From Marinoscillum sp. (GTDB taxonomy: Bacteria; Bacteroidota; Bacteroidia; Cytophagales; Cyclobacteriaceae), in the NCBI GenBank assembly GCA_024305105.1, contig JAMWZA010000018.1:1-54563 (forward strand): a stretch of 54,563 nucleotides of DNA, written 5' to 3'. A program made the position numbers and the translations under genes. A model generated the notes under the pieces. The model was not told where the DNA came from. It worked only from the letters and a program-made list of their open reading frames with translations, and ran no database searches. Within the stretch, counting starts at the first letter, position 1. Every line of letters starts with the position of its first letter. Positions 25,134 through 33,729 of this stretch are shown piece after piece.

Positions 25134-25949
25134 TTAGATCATTTTTTGACCACATTTGAAACAGTAGTTAGCATTCCTGCGGTTTCCTTCATCGCATCTT
25201 GGACATTTTTTATCCTCCACTTTATCAAGCCTATTCATTTCGGTGGTCATAATGCCTGTAGGAACAGCAATGATGGCATATCCCATTAGCATCAACACAG
25301 TAGCAAATGACTGTCCAAGAACCGTTTGTGGTGCTATGTCTCCATATCCCACAGTCGTCACCGTCACCACCGCCCAGTAGATACTCTGAGGAATACTGGT
25401 AAACCCATTCTCGCCACCTTCTATCAGGTACATCAGTGTACCGGTAATGACCACAAGCGTAGACACCGCTCCCATAAATATCAGAATTTTACGCTGGGCA
25501 CCTTGTAATGCTTTAGCCAAGACACGGGCTTCTTCGAGGTAGCGCGTCAATTTGAGGATTCTAAACACACGTAGCAACCGAATAGCCCGGATCACTACCA
25601 GGTAACTTCCTCCAGTCACAAAAATGGAAATGTACGTGGGCAACAGAGCGATCAGATCAATCAGCCCTAGAAAGCTAAAAACATACGTTTTAGGCTTGCG
25701 TGTAATAAATAATCGAAGTAGATACTCAACACTGAATAGTGCCGTAAACGACCACTCAAGAACCAGAAACACATCCAAATAGTTATCTCTCAGTGCTCCA
25801 ATGCTCTCAAGCATTACGACGACTATACTCAGCAGAATCGCAATGAGTAGCACCACGTCAAACAGCTTTCCAGCTGGAGTATCCGTTCCAAATACGATGA
25901 CAAAAAGTCTGGACCTGATTCTATTAAATCGTTTAAATTCCTCCGCCAT
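25134..25949 (-). CDS. Voltage-gated K+ channel with C-terminal zinc ribbon
   Basis: A 271-residue six-helix Kv-like channel subunit (tetramer expected). S1-S3 lie at about 27-110; S4 carries regular arginines (VIRAIRLLRVFRILKLTRYL, about 119-138); the pore helix and K+ filter TVGYGD are at about 199-204; S6 follows. After S6 the short cytosolic tail holds CPRC-x10-CFKC (Cys 249, 252, 263, 266), a zinc-ribbon pattern. The frame extends to a TTG at 25976, but that start would lie in the upstream terminator; ATG at 25947-25949 is chosen. Stands alone between a terminator on each side. Confidence 0.92.
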   Translation of the reverse strand: MAEEFKRFNRIRSRLFVIVFGTDTPAGKLFDVVLLIAILLSIVVVMLESIGALRDNYLDVFLVLEWSFTALFSVEYLLRLFITRKPKTYVFSFLGLIDLIALLPTYISIFVTGGSYLVVIRAIRLLRVFRILKLTRYLEEARVLAKALQGAQRKILIFMGAVSTLVVITGTLMYLIEGGENGFTSIPQSIYWAVVTVTTVGYGDIAPQTVLGQSFATVLMLMGYAIIAVPTGIMTTEMNRLDKVEDKKCPRCDEGNRRNANYCFKCGQKMI

Positions 25950-25965
25950 AGCCACAAAATAAATA

Positions 25966-25993
25966 AAAAAGGCCAACGTTAGCCGGCCTTTTT
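25966..25993 (-). terminator. Terminator of the 26014-29010 TonB receptor gene
   Basis: A 9-bp stem (25966-25974 with 25985-25993), 10-base loop, followed on the minus strand by a T-rich tract. It starts 20 bases past the receptor stop. Confidence 0.8.
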
Positions 25994-26013
25994 GGTGTAG
26001 TTCTGTAAATAGC

Positions 26014-29010
26014 TTATTTCATCATACTATCGAATGTCACAGAAACGTAATAAATAGCACCGATACTTGGCGCTCCAATGCTTTGAATATAATATTTATT
26101 AAGAATGTTAGATCCTCCGAGCTTTACCGTTGCCTTAACAGGAGTTTTATAAGTGATCTGAGCATCTAAAGTACCGAAAGCAGGAATATCACCATCACCA
26201 AATGAACTCTCCCAGAAAAACTCTGATTGCCACCTATAAACCACATTAAACCCAATGTCGTCGGTAAGTTTTCTGTTCCCAAACTTGATATTGTACTTGT
26301 GTTCAGGAGTATTAAACCCAAAAACAAAGTCATCTGAGTTATTTGTATCTAGCTTATTCCAATTGTAGTTAACTCCAAAGGTGAAATTACCGGTGAATAG
26401 ATAAGTAGCTTCTGCAGCAAACCCTACTGCACTAATGGATTCGCTTGCATTTGTATATACTTGGTAAGTATTGTCTGCAGTTCCATTCAAAAGAGAAATG
26501 GGATTTGGTTGCCCCGCCAAGCTTGCATCCGAACTATATGACAATAATGGATCAGCATCCGCGGCAGCTTGGTCAGTTGTATATAAGGCAGCCCTTCGCA
26601 TTCGTTGTTGGACAATAAAATTATCGTAATTGTTTAAATATCCAACCAAGTCAACCATAAGCTTGTTTTTAATAAGGCTTTTGTAGCCAGCCTCAAACCC
26701 CTTCACTTGTTCTGGTTTCACCGCATTGAACTCATCAATTGCCTCTAATGACTGACTGGCGTTAGCCACAAACCCTGGGTCTTGCTGTTGGGCTGGCGTA
26801 GCGGCAAATATTTGGCCTGCAAATTCATCAACGGACTCCAATGTATACAGGTACGGGTTTGTTCCTATTTGATACCTTTCTAGATTTTCGGGAAGGCCAC
26901 CCAATAATCTGGAAGAAATTATATTTAGGTTAATATGCTGACCTTGTGTAGTTGGGTTTCTAAATCCCGTCTGATACGAAAATCTGAAATTATGATTTTT
27001 GAAAGGTGTAAGTACGGTAGACACTCTTGGACTCCATACTGCATTGAAGTTTTGATTTTTATCGACCCTTATTGATCCAATCAGCTTCAGCTTATCGTCA
27101 AAAAATCTCTTAGAACCTTGAGTGTAAGCTCCAAACTCAGAAATAGTTATTGGGTTTGACTCGCTATCTGGAAAAATGGTTCCGTTAGACTGTAAATCAT
27201 ACATCCTAAAACTAGCACCAGCCAATAATTCCATAAACTCAATCTCATTTTTGAAGTCATACTGAAATTCAGCATGATACAACTTCGATTGGTCATTAAA
27301 TTTAGGACCATCAGGAACAGTACCGTTCAGTGCCTGATCTAAAATTCTTTTGCCTTCAGCTGATTCAAAGTCTACACCGTATAAGGCTTCGGTTTGTTCT
27401 CTGGCAAAGTTGTAGGCGGCGATTTGATCTGCCTGACTTACGTCCGCTGGAGTGTTTGAATCAGGGTCATATCCGAGTTCATTTTGTAAATACCTCAAAT
27501 AATTATACCCATATGTACCAAGCCATACACTAGCGTCTTGTGGAATTGCAAGCGGAGCTTGACTAACTGATAAATCCAATACACGCTTAGCGTAAAATTC
27601 CGTGATATAGGAATCACCTGAATTCTCCAGAGTTGCATAGGCTCTTAAAAACCAATTATCAGATTCAGCCTGCAATCTATGTTGCTGAACACCAAAGTTC
27701 TTCAAAGAATACCGTTGAGCTCCGGTGTATATACTCGTTCCAAAACCGGCATTATACAAGTAACTCAACTCTATTTTATCGGTTGGTCTGTAGTATAATC
27801 CAACATTAGCTTTGATGTTTTGTGCGTTATAATCTATCAACTCATGTTCTTGAAAAGGAGTAGCTGAAACAACTTGGCTTGGGAGAAATCCATCATCTGC
27901 AAAACCTTGTATATCTACGGGTGCATTGCCTCCATTAATTGCATAATAGTTATTAAGCGGGTTGGACAAACTTCTCCAATTGCTTGAAAAAGAGAGAATT
28001 GCAAGGTTTGCTGCCACTTCATCTCCCATTAAATTAGGAGAATCTTTCCCTGGGTTAAATGGTAATTCACCCTGACGTTGACCTTCTCTATCGGTCTGAT
28101 AATCTGTTGCATACCAGTCTTCGGCTTGCATATAACTGAAGTTTACCTTAAAGGCAAACTTGTCATTAAATGCCTTTGCATACCGAACAGACATATCAAC
28201 CATTGGTTGGGGACTGGAAGGAGCTCCAGATGAGACATCTGCATCAAAGTGATTTAATCCAACTTTTGCAAAAGCACTGAGACCCTGGTAATCAAATGCC
28301 GATTTACTGGTGACTCTTAGAAGTCCATTGAAAGCATTAGGACCATAAAGGGCAGATTGAGCTCCCGAAATAAACTCAACACTTTCCACATCAAGTTCTG
28401 ATGGTCCATTGAGATTACCAATCGGGAAATTTAAAGCTGGTGCCTGTGTATCCATCCCATCAGTCATCTGCACAAACCTTGTATTACCTGTGGAATTGAA
28501 CCCACGAGCGTTGACAATCTGAAAGTTGATACTACTTTGTGTGACATCAACACCTTTAAGGTATTGAATACCTTTATAGTAATTATCAGCAGGAGTCTGT
28601 TGAACAGCAATTACGTCCATCTTCTCAATACTAACAGGTGATTGTAAGATATTCTCCTCTACTCGTGATGCAGAAACAACAACTTCTTGTCCCAACATAA
28701 AGGATTCTTTCATTTCGATGCTTAAGCTAGAGACGCTCGCCTGATTGACTTCTAGCTCTAGTCGTTCGTACCCGACACTGGAAACAATCAATGAAACGGG
28801 AGGGGGCGATTTAATGTCGAGGCTAAAATTTCCTTCTACATCAGTGATGGTACCTAGTACGGTTCCTTTCACCAATATGCTCACTCCAATGAGTGCCTCG
28901 CCTGTAGCCTCGTCCGTGACCTGACCTTTTATAGATACCTGCCCGTAGGCTACCGAAACAAGCATCAAAAGGACCAAACTCAATAATGATTTGGGTAAAG
29001 TAAGCTTCAT
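26014..29010 (-). CDS. TonB-dependent outer-membrane receptor
   Basis: A 998-residue receptor: signal (1-23, ending VAYGQ), carboxypeptidase-regulatory-like domain (about 25-105, VSIKGQVTDEATGEALIGVS), plug (about 115-240, with ARGFNSTGNTRFVQMTDGMD and SALYGPNAFNGLLRVTS) and a large barrel ending in a conserved YYVSVTFD strand. The canonical TonB box is not obvious. The plug is of the general FecA/CirA shape rather than the heme type at 2125-4530, and no SusD-like gene is adjacent, so the substrate cannot be named. The intergenic region upstream holds two palindromes (29046-29059, 29089-29105) that may regulate it. Confidence 0.93.
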   Translation of the reverse strand: MKLTLPKSLLSLVLLMLVSVAYGQVSIKGQVTDEATGEALIGVSILVKGTVLGTITDVEGNFSLDIKSPPPVSLIVSSVGYERLELEVNQASVSSLSIEMKESFMLGQEVVVSASRVEENILQSPVSIEKMDVIAVQQTPADNYYKGIQYLKGVDVTQSSINFQIVNARGFNSTGNTRFVQMTDGMDTQAPALNFPIGNLNGPSELDVESVEFISGAQSALYGPNAFNGLLRVTSKSAFDYQGLSAFAKVGLNHFDADVSSGAPSSPQPMVDMSVRYAKAFNDKFAFKVNFSYMQAEDWYATDYQTDREGQRQGELPFNPGKDSPNLMGDEVAANLAILSFSSNWRSLSNPLNNYYAINGGNAPVDIQGFADDGFLPSQVVSATPFQEHELIDYNAQNIKANVGLYYRPTDKIELSYLYNAGFGTSIYTGAQRYSLKNFGVQQHRLQAESDNWFLRAYATLENSGDSYITEFYAKRVLDLSVSQAPLAIPQDASVWLGTYGYNYLRYLQNELGYDPDSNTPADVSQADQIAAYNFAREQTEALYGVDFESAEGKRILDQALNGTVPDGPKFNDQSKLYHAEFQYDFKNEIEFMELLAGASFRMYDLQSNGTIFPDSESNPITISEFGAYTQGSKRFFDDKLKLIGSIRVDKNQNFNAVWSPRVSTVLTPFKNHNFRFSYQTGFRNPTTQGQHINLNIISSRLLGGLPENLERYQIGTNPYLYTLESVDEFAGQIFAATPAQQQDPGFVANASQSLEAIDEFNAVKPEQVKGFEAGYKSLIKNKLMVDLVGYLNNYDNFIVQQRMRRAALYTTDQAAADADPLLSYSSDASLAGQPNPISLLNGTADNTYQVYTNASESISAVGFAAEATYLFTGNFTFGVNYNWNKLDTNNSDDFVFGFNTPEHKYNIKFGNRKLTDDIGFNVVYRWQSEFFWESSFGDGDIPAFGTLDAQITYKTPVKATVKLGGSNILNKYYIQSIGAPSIGAIYYVSVTFDSMMK

Positions 29011-29045
29011 ATACTAAGATGAGTTAATGTAAATTCTTTAGTAAA

Positions 29046-29059
29046 ATCTAATATTAGAT
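29046..29059. promoter_or_regulatory. Perfect 14-bp palindrome upstream of the TonB receptor gene
   Basis: ATCTAATATTAGAT is fully self-complementary and lies 36-49 bases before the receptor ATG (29010), overlapping a possible minus-strand promoter (TTG at 29071-29069, TAGATTTT near 29051-29044). A dimeric repressor or activator could bind here. Confidence 0.4.
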
Positions 29060-29088
29060 AAAAATACCAAGATTGCAGCTATTGAGGC

Positions 29089-29105
29089 ATTCTATTCGAT
29101 AGAAT
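29089..29105. promoter_or_regulatory. 17-bp inverted repeat upstream of the TonB receptor gene
   Basis: ATTCTAT-TCG-ATAGAAT: two 7-bp arms around a 3-base centre, about 80-95 bases before the receptor start. Its sequence differs from the nearby 29046-29059 palindrome. Confidence 0.4.
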
Positions 29106-29127
29106 TTACAATTCGTCTAACCAAAAA

Positions 29128-29155
29128 AGCCTGCCAATTACAAAATTGACAGGCT
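29128..29155 (-). terminator. Terminator of the gldC gene run
   Basis: Arms 29128-29139 and 29144-29155 pair over 12 positions with one mismatch, 4-base loop; A-run on the left and T-run on the right let it work in both directions. It is the first strong hairpin past gldC on the minus strand, about 218 bases after its stop. Confidence 0.75.
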
Positions 29156-29212
29156 TTTAATGCTTTTATTAAACAATACTCAAGTCTCTTACCTAAACTG
29201 TCTGGGCGACTC

Positions 29213-29284
29213 GGTCATATCGCAGTGCAACCTGCTTTTGTTGGCAGGCAGATAGAGGCGCCGAGCCAGGGGGATATCTCACTG
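29213..29284. repeat. Candidate dispersed intergenic repeat
   Basis: The 29156-29372 gap has no supported gene. Within it, ggtcatatcgcag (29213-29225) and gggatatctcactg (29271-29284) bound a GC-richer core with a CCTGC/GCAGG stem (29231-29235, 29244-29248) and an outer CTCGG/CCGAG pair. The gtcatatcg...gatatctc frame resembles intergenic repeats common in Bacteroidota; only one copy of this exact form is in the window. Confidence 0.4.
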
Positions 29285-29372
29285 AATTATGAGATTGTTT
29301 GTATTTATAGGAACCATGTATCAATGAGGAGGAATTCTTCCAAGGGTCGAAAAGACAGCTTAGTCCGACATA

Positions 29373-29705
29373 CTAACTCATTTCATTCTTTAAGTGCTCC
29401 ACAAACTTATCACAAACGGCATTGAGCTCGGACGACATGTACTCATCTCCTGTGCTGTTTAATACAGACTGAGCCATTCCTCCAATGCAATCAATGTAAA
29501 AGCGCTTCATGTCTTCCACCGGCATATCCTTAGCCCACAGATCGATTCGTAGTGTATTCTTCGTTTTTTCATCCCATAGAGATAGGCTCATTGACTTGGT
29601 TTCCGATGGCCCTTCTTGTTCCTTCTCATCCGCATCCCAGATTATTTTTTCCGGGATATTCTGCTCATCCAATTCTACAGAAATGTTGATTTCCGACTTT
29701 TTCAT
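29373..29705 (-). CDS. gldC: Gliding motility protein GldC
   Basis: A 110-residue cytosolic protein of the GldC family, found in gliding and many non-gliding Bacteroidota. Seen: KSEINISVELDEQNIPEKI then WDADE, SLSLWDEKTKNTLRIDLWAKDMPVEDMK and HLKNEM at the end, a family-typical layout. GldC's exact task is unknown; it supports gliding in Flavobacterium. The ATG overlaps the stop of the preceding M48 protease gene (ATGA), so it is translated with it. It ends a minus-strand run that begins at ribF or earlier. No gldB or other gld genes are in the window. Confidence 0.93.
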   Translation of the reverse strand: MKKSEINISVELDEQNIPEKIIWDADEKEQEGPSETKSMSLSLWDEKTKNTLRIDLWAKDMPVEDMKRFYIDCIGGMAQSVLNSTGDEYMSSELNAVCDKFVEHLKNEMS

Positions 29706-30514
29706 TGAGGTAAACTTGATTTAAACTGTTCGTATGTAACTTCTGTCTCTGTAATGGCTGTTTTATCACATGCCAGTTCATCCGCCTTCGCGTTAATATC
29801 TTCCACACGGTTATCTGGTGATGGGTGCGTGCTTAAAAACTCCGGCCCACCACTCTGACCAGACTCAGACAATTTTTTGAAAAAGGATGCCGCGCCATTG
29901 CATGCATACTCCGTATCTGATAGATACTCCACTGAAAAGTCATCGGCTTCTGATTCTGCATCTCTACTAAATGCGAGTGTAGCTCCTGTTCCAGCGATCT
30001 GTCCGGCGATCTGTGCCAACTGACTCGCATCTTCACCCAAAGCGATACTCAACAAAATTTGAATGCCATATTGACGCTGTAGCTGCTTGGAGCTATGTCT
30101 CTGATCTGCATGCGCAATTTCGTGTCCCATCACTCCAGCAAGATCATCTGCTTTGTCCAGGTAATTGATCAATCCGGTATACACATAAATGTATCCTCCA
30201 GGTGTCGCAAATGCATTCAATACATCTTCATCGATGATGTGAATCTTCCAGACAAATTCATCCTTGTAACTTACCTCATCTGAAGCGAGGATATCGTCAG
30301 TCATCGACTGCAGGTAGGCATACGCTTCCGGGTACTCGGCTTCAGAAAGTATGTTAAAACTCTCATCTGCCTCAATTTCAGCCGCTACTTGCGCACCGAG
30401 CTGTTTGTCGTTTTCTATTGAAAACAGGACTATATCTCCATTTTTATCACATGACCACAGGGTCATCAATGCACCTAATACGGTAATCAGGATCGGAATC
30501 TTAAGGTATTTCAT
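29702..30514 (-). CDS. M48-family metalloprotease lipoprotein (copy 2)
   Basis: A 270-residue lipoprotein: lipobox LWSC (Cys22), then an M48 peptidase domain. Zinc site HEIAH at 131-135 with the third ligand Glu in ESEAD (about 187-191). Also AFATPGGYIYVYTGL, the usual strand before the active-site helix, and FLSTHPSPDNRVEDI near the end. It is a close tandem relative of the gene at 30522-31331, matching it in nearly every motif. Likely periplasmic, anchored in the inner or outer membrane, with BepA/LoiP-like quality-control activity on envelope proteins (family inference). Overlaps gldC by 4 bases. Confidence 0.92.
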   Translation of the reverse strand: MKYLKIPILITVLGALMTLWSCDKNGDIVLFSIENDKQLGAQVAAEIEADESFNILSEAEYPEAYAYLQSMTDDILASDEVSYKDEFVWKIHIIDEDVLNAFATPGGYIYVYTGLINYLDKADDLAGVMGHEIAHADQRHSSKQLQRQYGIQILLSIALGEDASQLAQIAGQIAGTGATLAFSRDAESEADDFSVEYLSDTEYACNGAASFFKKLSESGQSGGPEFLSTHPSPDNRVEDINAKADELACDKTAITETEVTYEQFKSSLPQ

Positions 30515-30521
30515 CTGTCAA

Positions 30522-31331
30522 TTATTTTGGTAAACTCGCTTTAAATTCTGCATAAGTCATGCCAGTTTCATTTGTAAGCTGTGTGCTACAACCTTGCGCC
30601 TTAGCCTGATTGTTAATATCAGACACTCTGTTCGATGGACTAGGGTGTGTACTCAAAAACTCTGGAGTTCCTCCGGCTTTTCCCTGATCTAAAAGTTTTT
30701 GAAAAAACGAAGCAGCTCCATTGCATGCATATGGTGTATCTGCTAGATAATATACCGAATATTCATCGGCCTCTGATTCGGCAGATCGGCTAAATTTTAA
30801 AATTGCACCCGTTCCGGCCAGTTGAGCCGCTATTTGTGCCAACTGACTTGAGTTTTCACCAAGAAGGATACTCGCCAATATGGTAATTCCGTACTGCTTT
30901 TCCAGTTGCTTAATCGAATGTCGTCGGTCAGCATGAGCTATTTCGTGTCCCATTACACCGGCCAGGTCATCTGCATTTTCCAGAAATTTAATGAGCCCCG
31001 TGTACACATAGATGTAACCGCCAGGCGTGGCAAAAGCATTCAACATATCATCATCGTTGATGATCTTAAGCTCCCAGGCAAATTCTTCCAGATAGTCAAC
31101 ATCATTGCTCCGAAGAATACGATCCTTCATTGAATTCAAATAGCCGTAAGCTTTTGGGTATTGACTTTTATCCAATACAGGATATTCCTGAGGGTTTGAT
31201 GCAATTTCTTCACTGACCTGCTCGCCTAGCTGACGATCATCCGCCGGAGAAAATAGTAATGAAGATACTTTTCCAGATGTACAGCCTCCAAATAAAGCTG
31301 ACAAAGCCACCGCTACAATGAGTTTTCGCAT
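30522..31331 (-). CDS. M48-family metalloprotease lipoprotein (copy 1)
   Basis: A 269-residue lipoprotein with lipobox FGGC (Cys17) and the same M48 domain as its neighbour: AFATPGGYIYVYTGL, HEIAH (129-133), SAESEADEYS with the third zinc ligand, and FLSTHPSPSNRVSDI. Copy 1 and copy 2 lie 7 bases apart and clearly arose by tandem duplication; their signal peptides and last 40 residues differ most. The start is 4 bases past the ribF stop, so it is in the same transcript. Confidence 0.92.
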   Translation of the reverse strand: MRKLIVAVALSALFGGCTSGKVSSLLFSPADDRQLGEQVSEEIASNPQEYPVLDKSQYPKAYGYLNSMKDRILRSNDVDYLEEFAWELKIINDDDMLNAFATPGGYIYVYTGLIKFLENADDLAGVMGHEIAHADRRHSIKQLEKQYGITILASILLGENSSQLAQIAAQLAGTGAILKFSRSAESEADEYSVYYLADTPYACNGAASFFQKLLDQGKAGGTPEFLSTHPSPSNRVSDINNQAKAQGCSTQLTNETGMTYAEFKASLPK

Positions 31332-31335
31332 AGTG

Positions 31336-32268
31336 TTAATCTTTATTCAATATATCAATCGCATGGAGGCGGTCTTTGTTTAATTGCTCTTTCAGCTCAT
31401 CAATACTTCCGAACTTCTGCTCCTTTCGAAGCAAACGAACGAATTCCACCTTGATTCTGGCATTGTAGATATCGTCATTGAAGTCGAAAATGTTCACTTC
31501 GATTCGACGTTCCTCTCCCGAAACAGTTGGTCGCTGCCCGATATTGAGCATTCCCAGGTATTGTTGACCATCTACATAGGTCCGGACGGCATACGCTCCA
31601 TCTGCAGGAATCAATTTGTAAGCTTCTGGAATGTCCAGGTTGGCCGTAGGAAAACCAATACTCCTTCCTATCCGGTCACCATCTTTCACAAAACCTGTGA
31701 TGCTGTACGCACGACCTAAAAATTCGTTTGCCACATGAATATCACCGTCAGCAAGCGCTTTTCGGATATTCGTAGAACTTACACCCACGTTCTCAATGTC
31801 TTGCCTCGAAATCTCCTCTATCTCAAATCCATATTCATTAGAATGCTCCATCAGGTAATCAAAGCCACCTTCCCTGTTTTTACCGAACCGATGATCATAC
31901 CCAATCACCAACTTTTTGGTTTGAAGCTTGTCCACAAGCACTTCACGAATAAACTGGTCAGAGCTCAGTTCTGAAAATTCCCTGGTGAAAGGTATTTTGA
32001 CGAGGTAATCGATTCCATTAGCCTCGAGCAGTTGAGCCTTCTCTTCAAATGTGGTAAGCAATTTCAGGTCACTCGCGTCTTTTTTTAAGACAAATCTCGG
32101 GTGTGGCCAAAAGGTGAGCACTATGCTCTTCCCATTCTTGGCTCGAGCGATTTGGCCTATTTTCTTTAAAATCTTGTGGTGACCATAATGCACACCATCA
32201 AACGTCCCGGACGTGACTACTGCATAGTCAGGTGCTTCGAATTCCGATAAGTTTTCAATCAGCTGCAT
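31336..32268 (-). CDS. ribF: Bifunctional riboflavin kinase/FAD synthetase
   Basis: RibF phosphorylates riboflavin to FMN and adenylates FMN to FAD. The 310-residue length fits. The N-terminal nucleotidyl-transferase domain has SGTFDGVHYGHHKIL (20-34) and GYDHRFGKNREGG; the C-terminal flavokinase domain has DGDRIGRSIGFPTANLDIPE and GMLNIGQRPTV. It overlaps truB by 14 bases, and truB-ribF is a common pairing across bacteria. The product feeds flavoproteins encoded nearby, such as the flavin reductase at 48834-49457. Confidence 0.97.
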   Translation of the reverse strand: MQLIENLSEFEAPDYAVVTSGTFDGVHYGHHKILKKIGQIARAKNGKSIVLTFWPHPRFVLKKDASDLKLLTTFEEKAQLLEANGIDYLVKIPFTREFSELSSDQFIREVLVDKLQTKKLVIGYDHRFGKNREGGFDYLMEHSNEYGFEIEEISRQDIENVGVSSTNIRKALADGDIHVANEFLGRAYSITGFVKDGDRIGRSIGFPTANLDIPEAYKLIPADGAYAVRTYVDGQQYLGMLNIGQRPTVSGEERRIEVNIFDFNDDIYNARIKVEFVRLLRKEQKFGSIDELKEQLNKDRLHAIDILNKD

Positions 32269-32938
32269 GATCCTTCATTTGGTTCACAAACTCGTCTAAC
32301 TGATGTGCATCCTCCACGGAGTAGTCCCCGATTTTCGTCCTCCGCAGTGCACTCAAATGACCGCCAATTCCCAATAGCTCCCCAAAATCCTTTGCCATCG
32401 TTCTGATGTAAGTACCCTTGGTGCAAGCTATTCTGAAATGAATGTTATCTCCTTCTACTTTGGTAATATCAAAGGAATGGATGATCACCTGACGGGGATC
32501 AAGCTTCACTGCTTCATTTTTACGCGCTTTTTTGTATGCACGCTCACCATTGACCTTAACAGCAGAATGAGCCGGTGGGATTTGTGATATGCTACCCGTA
32601 AGCTTAGCTGCGGCGTTGATTAATTCTTCTTCTGTGACATGAGAAGCATCTTTGATGGAATCAAACTCCGTTTCCAGATCATAAGAGGGTGTGGTTTTAC
32701 CAATGGTAATCACACCTTCATAAACCTTATCCAGTCCCTGTAGCTCGTTGAGTTTTTTAGTAAACTTCCCTGTACCGATCAGTAACAGTCCGGTCGCTAG
32801 TGGATCCAAAGTGCCGGCATGTCCTATTTTCTTAACTTTCAAGGCATAACGCAGCTTCTTCACTACATCGAAAGATGTCCAGGTCAGTGGCTTATCAATC
32901 AACAGTATTTTACCTTCCGTGTATTGGTTTATGTCCAA
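32255..32938 (-). CDS. truB: tRNA pseudouridine(55) synthase
   Basis: TruB makes the T-loop pseudouridine 55 in tRNAs. 227 residues; the catalytic Asp45 is in GHAGTLDPLATGLLLIG, and further family blocks are KVNGERAYKKAR and CTKGTYIRTMAKDFG. It seems to start at a TTG (32936-32938), since no in-frame ATG lies just upstream and the first codons (DINQYTEGKILLIDKP) match the family start. It overlaps uppP by 10 bases and ribF by 14, so the three are tightly coupled. Confidence 0.95.
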   Translation of the reverse strand: MDINQYTEGKILLIDKPLTWTSFDVVKKLRYALKVKKIGHAGTLDPLATGLLLIGTGKFTKKLNELQGLDKVYEGVITIGKTTPSYDLETEFDSIKDASHVTEEELINAAAKLTGSISQIPPAHSAVKVNGERAYKKARKNEAVKLDPRQVIIHSFDITKVEGDNIHFRIACTKGTYIRTMAKDFGELLGIGGHLSALRRTKIGDYSVEDAHQLDEFVNQMKDHAAD

Positions 32939-33726
32939 ATCTGAGAGATGATTGCGATGAGTCCTACTACTAAACAGTAAATAGCGAAATAGGTTAGTTT
33001 TCCCTTCTTAACTATTCCCACCATCCATTTACAAGCAATATAACCTGCTACGAAAGAGGCGATAAACCCTACGATCATCGATGAAGCACTTAAGCCATCA
33101 TAGGCCGCTGGTGTTTCAAAATAATCTTTGAGTTTTAACAAACTTGCTCCGAGAATCGGCACTAAAACCATTAAAAATGAGAATCGAGTGGCCTTACTCT
33201 TCTCCACACCTAGCAGCAATGCTGTAGCGATGGTAGATCCAGATCGGGAAATACCAGGCAAAATTGCGATTGACTGTGCGATACCAATAATAAGTGCTGC
33301 ACCCTTTCCAACGGATCTGTTATTGTCTTTCTTAAAATGCGTAAAAAACAACAATGCAGAAGTAACGATCAGCATGCTTCCAACCAGGTAGAGATTACCA
33401 GTAAACAAGGCCGTAATTTCATCCTCAAAGAACACTCCTACAATACCGACAGGGATCATGGAGATGATGATCTTAATCGCAAAATCCCAGGATTCATTCC
33501 ATTTAAATTGGATTAACCCCTTAAGAATCTCGAGAATGTCTTTTCTAAATACAACGATAGTACTGAGTGCTGTAGCCGCATGAACCACTACCGCAAACAG
33601 TAAGTTTTCACTTGACTGCACACCTAACAACACGCTACCGATTTCTAAATGCCCGCTGCTACTCACCGGTAAAAACTCAGTAAGCCCCTGAATGACCCCA
33701 AGGATCAATGCTTCAATCCACGTCAT
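32929..33726 (-). CDS. uppP: Undecaprenyl-diphosphate phosphatase
   Basis: UppP (BacA) recycles undecaprenyl diphosphate to the monophosphate carrier of peptidoglycan and O-antigen synthesis, and gives bacitracin resistance. 265 residues with about 7-8 membrane helices. Seen: LTEFLPVSSSGHLEIG near residues 15-30, carrying the catalytic Glu and His, and LPGISRSGSTIATALLLG with the conserved Arg/Ser pair. In the ftsX-DUF3098-uppP-truB-ribF run, four bases after the DUF3098 stop. Confidence 0.97.
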   Translation of the reverse strand: MTWIEALILGVIQGLTEFLPVSSSGHLEIGSVLLGVQSSENLLFAVVVHAATALSTIVVFRKDILEILKGLIQFKWNESWDFAIKIIISMIPVGIVGVFFEDEITALFTGNLYLVGSMLIVTSALLFFTHFKKDNNRSVGKGAALIIGIAQSIAILPGISRSGSTIATALLLGVEKSKATRFSFLMVLVPILGASLLKLKDYFETPAAYDGLSASSMIVGFIASFVAGYIACKWMVGIVKKGKLTYFAIYCLVVGLIAIISQIWT

Positions 33727-33729
33727 GTA

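Noticed and set aside
26014-29010. SusC-type glycan receptor
   Set aside because: No SusD-like lipoprotein gene is adjacent on either side, and the plug is not of the SusC form.
29011-29372. Cobalamin or other riboswitch before the TonB receptor
   Set aside because: No B12-box or other known aptamer core was recognised; a terminator at 29128-29155 cuts the long gap, leaving only about 117 bases as leader.
29225-29425. 66-codon open frame on the plus strand with an AGGAGG upstream of an internal ATG
   Set aside because: It covers the repeat-like gap and runs antisense into gldC; its composition is not protein-like, and Shine-Dalgarno motifs are not a good sign in Bacteroidota.
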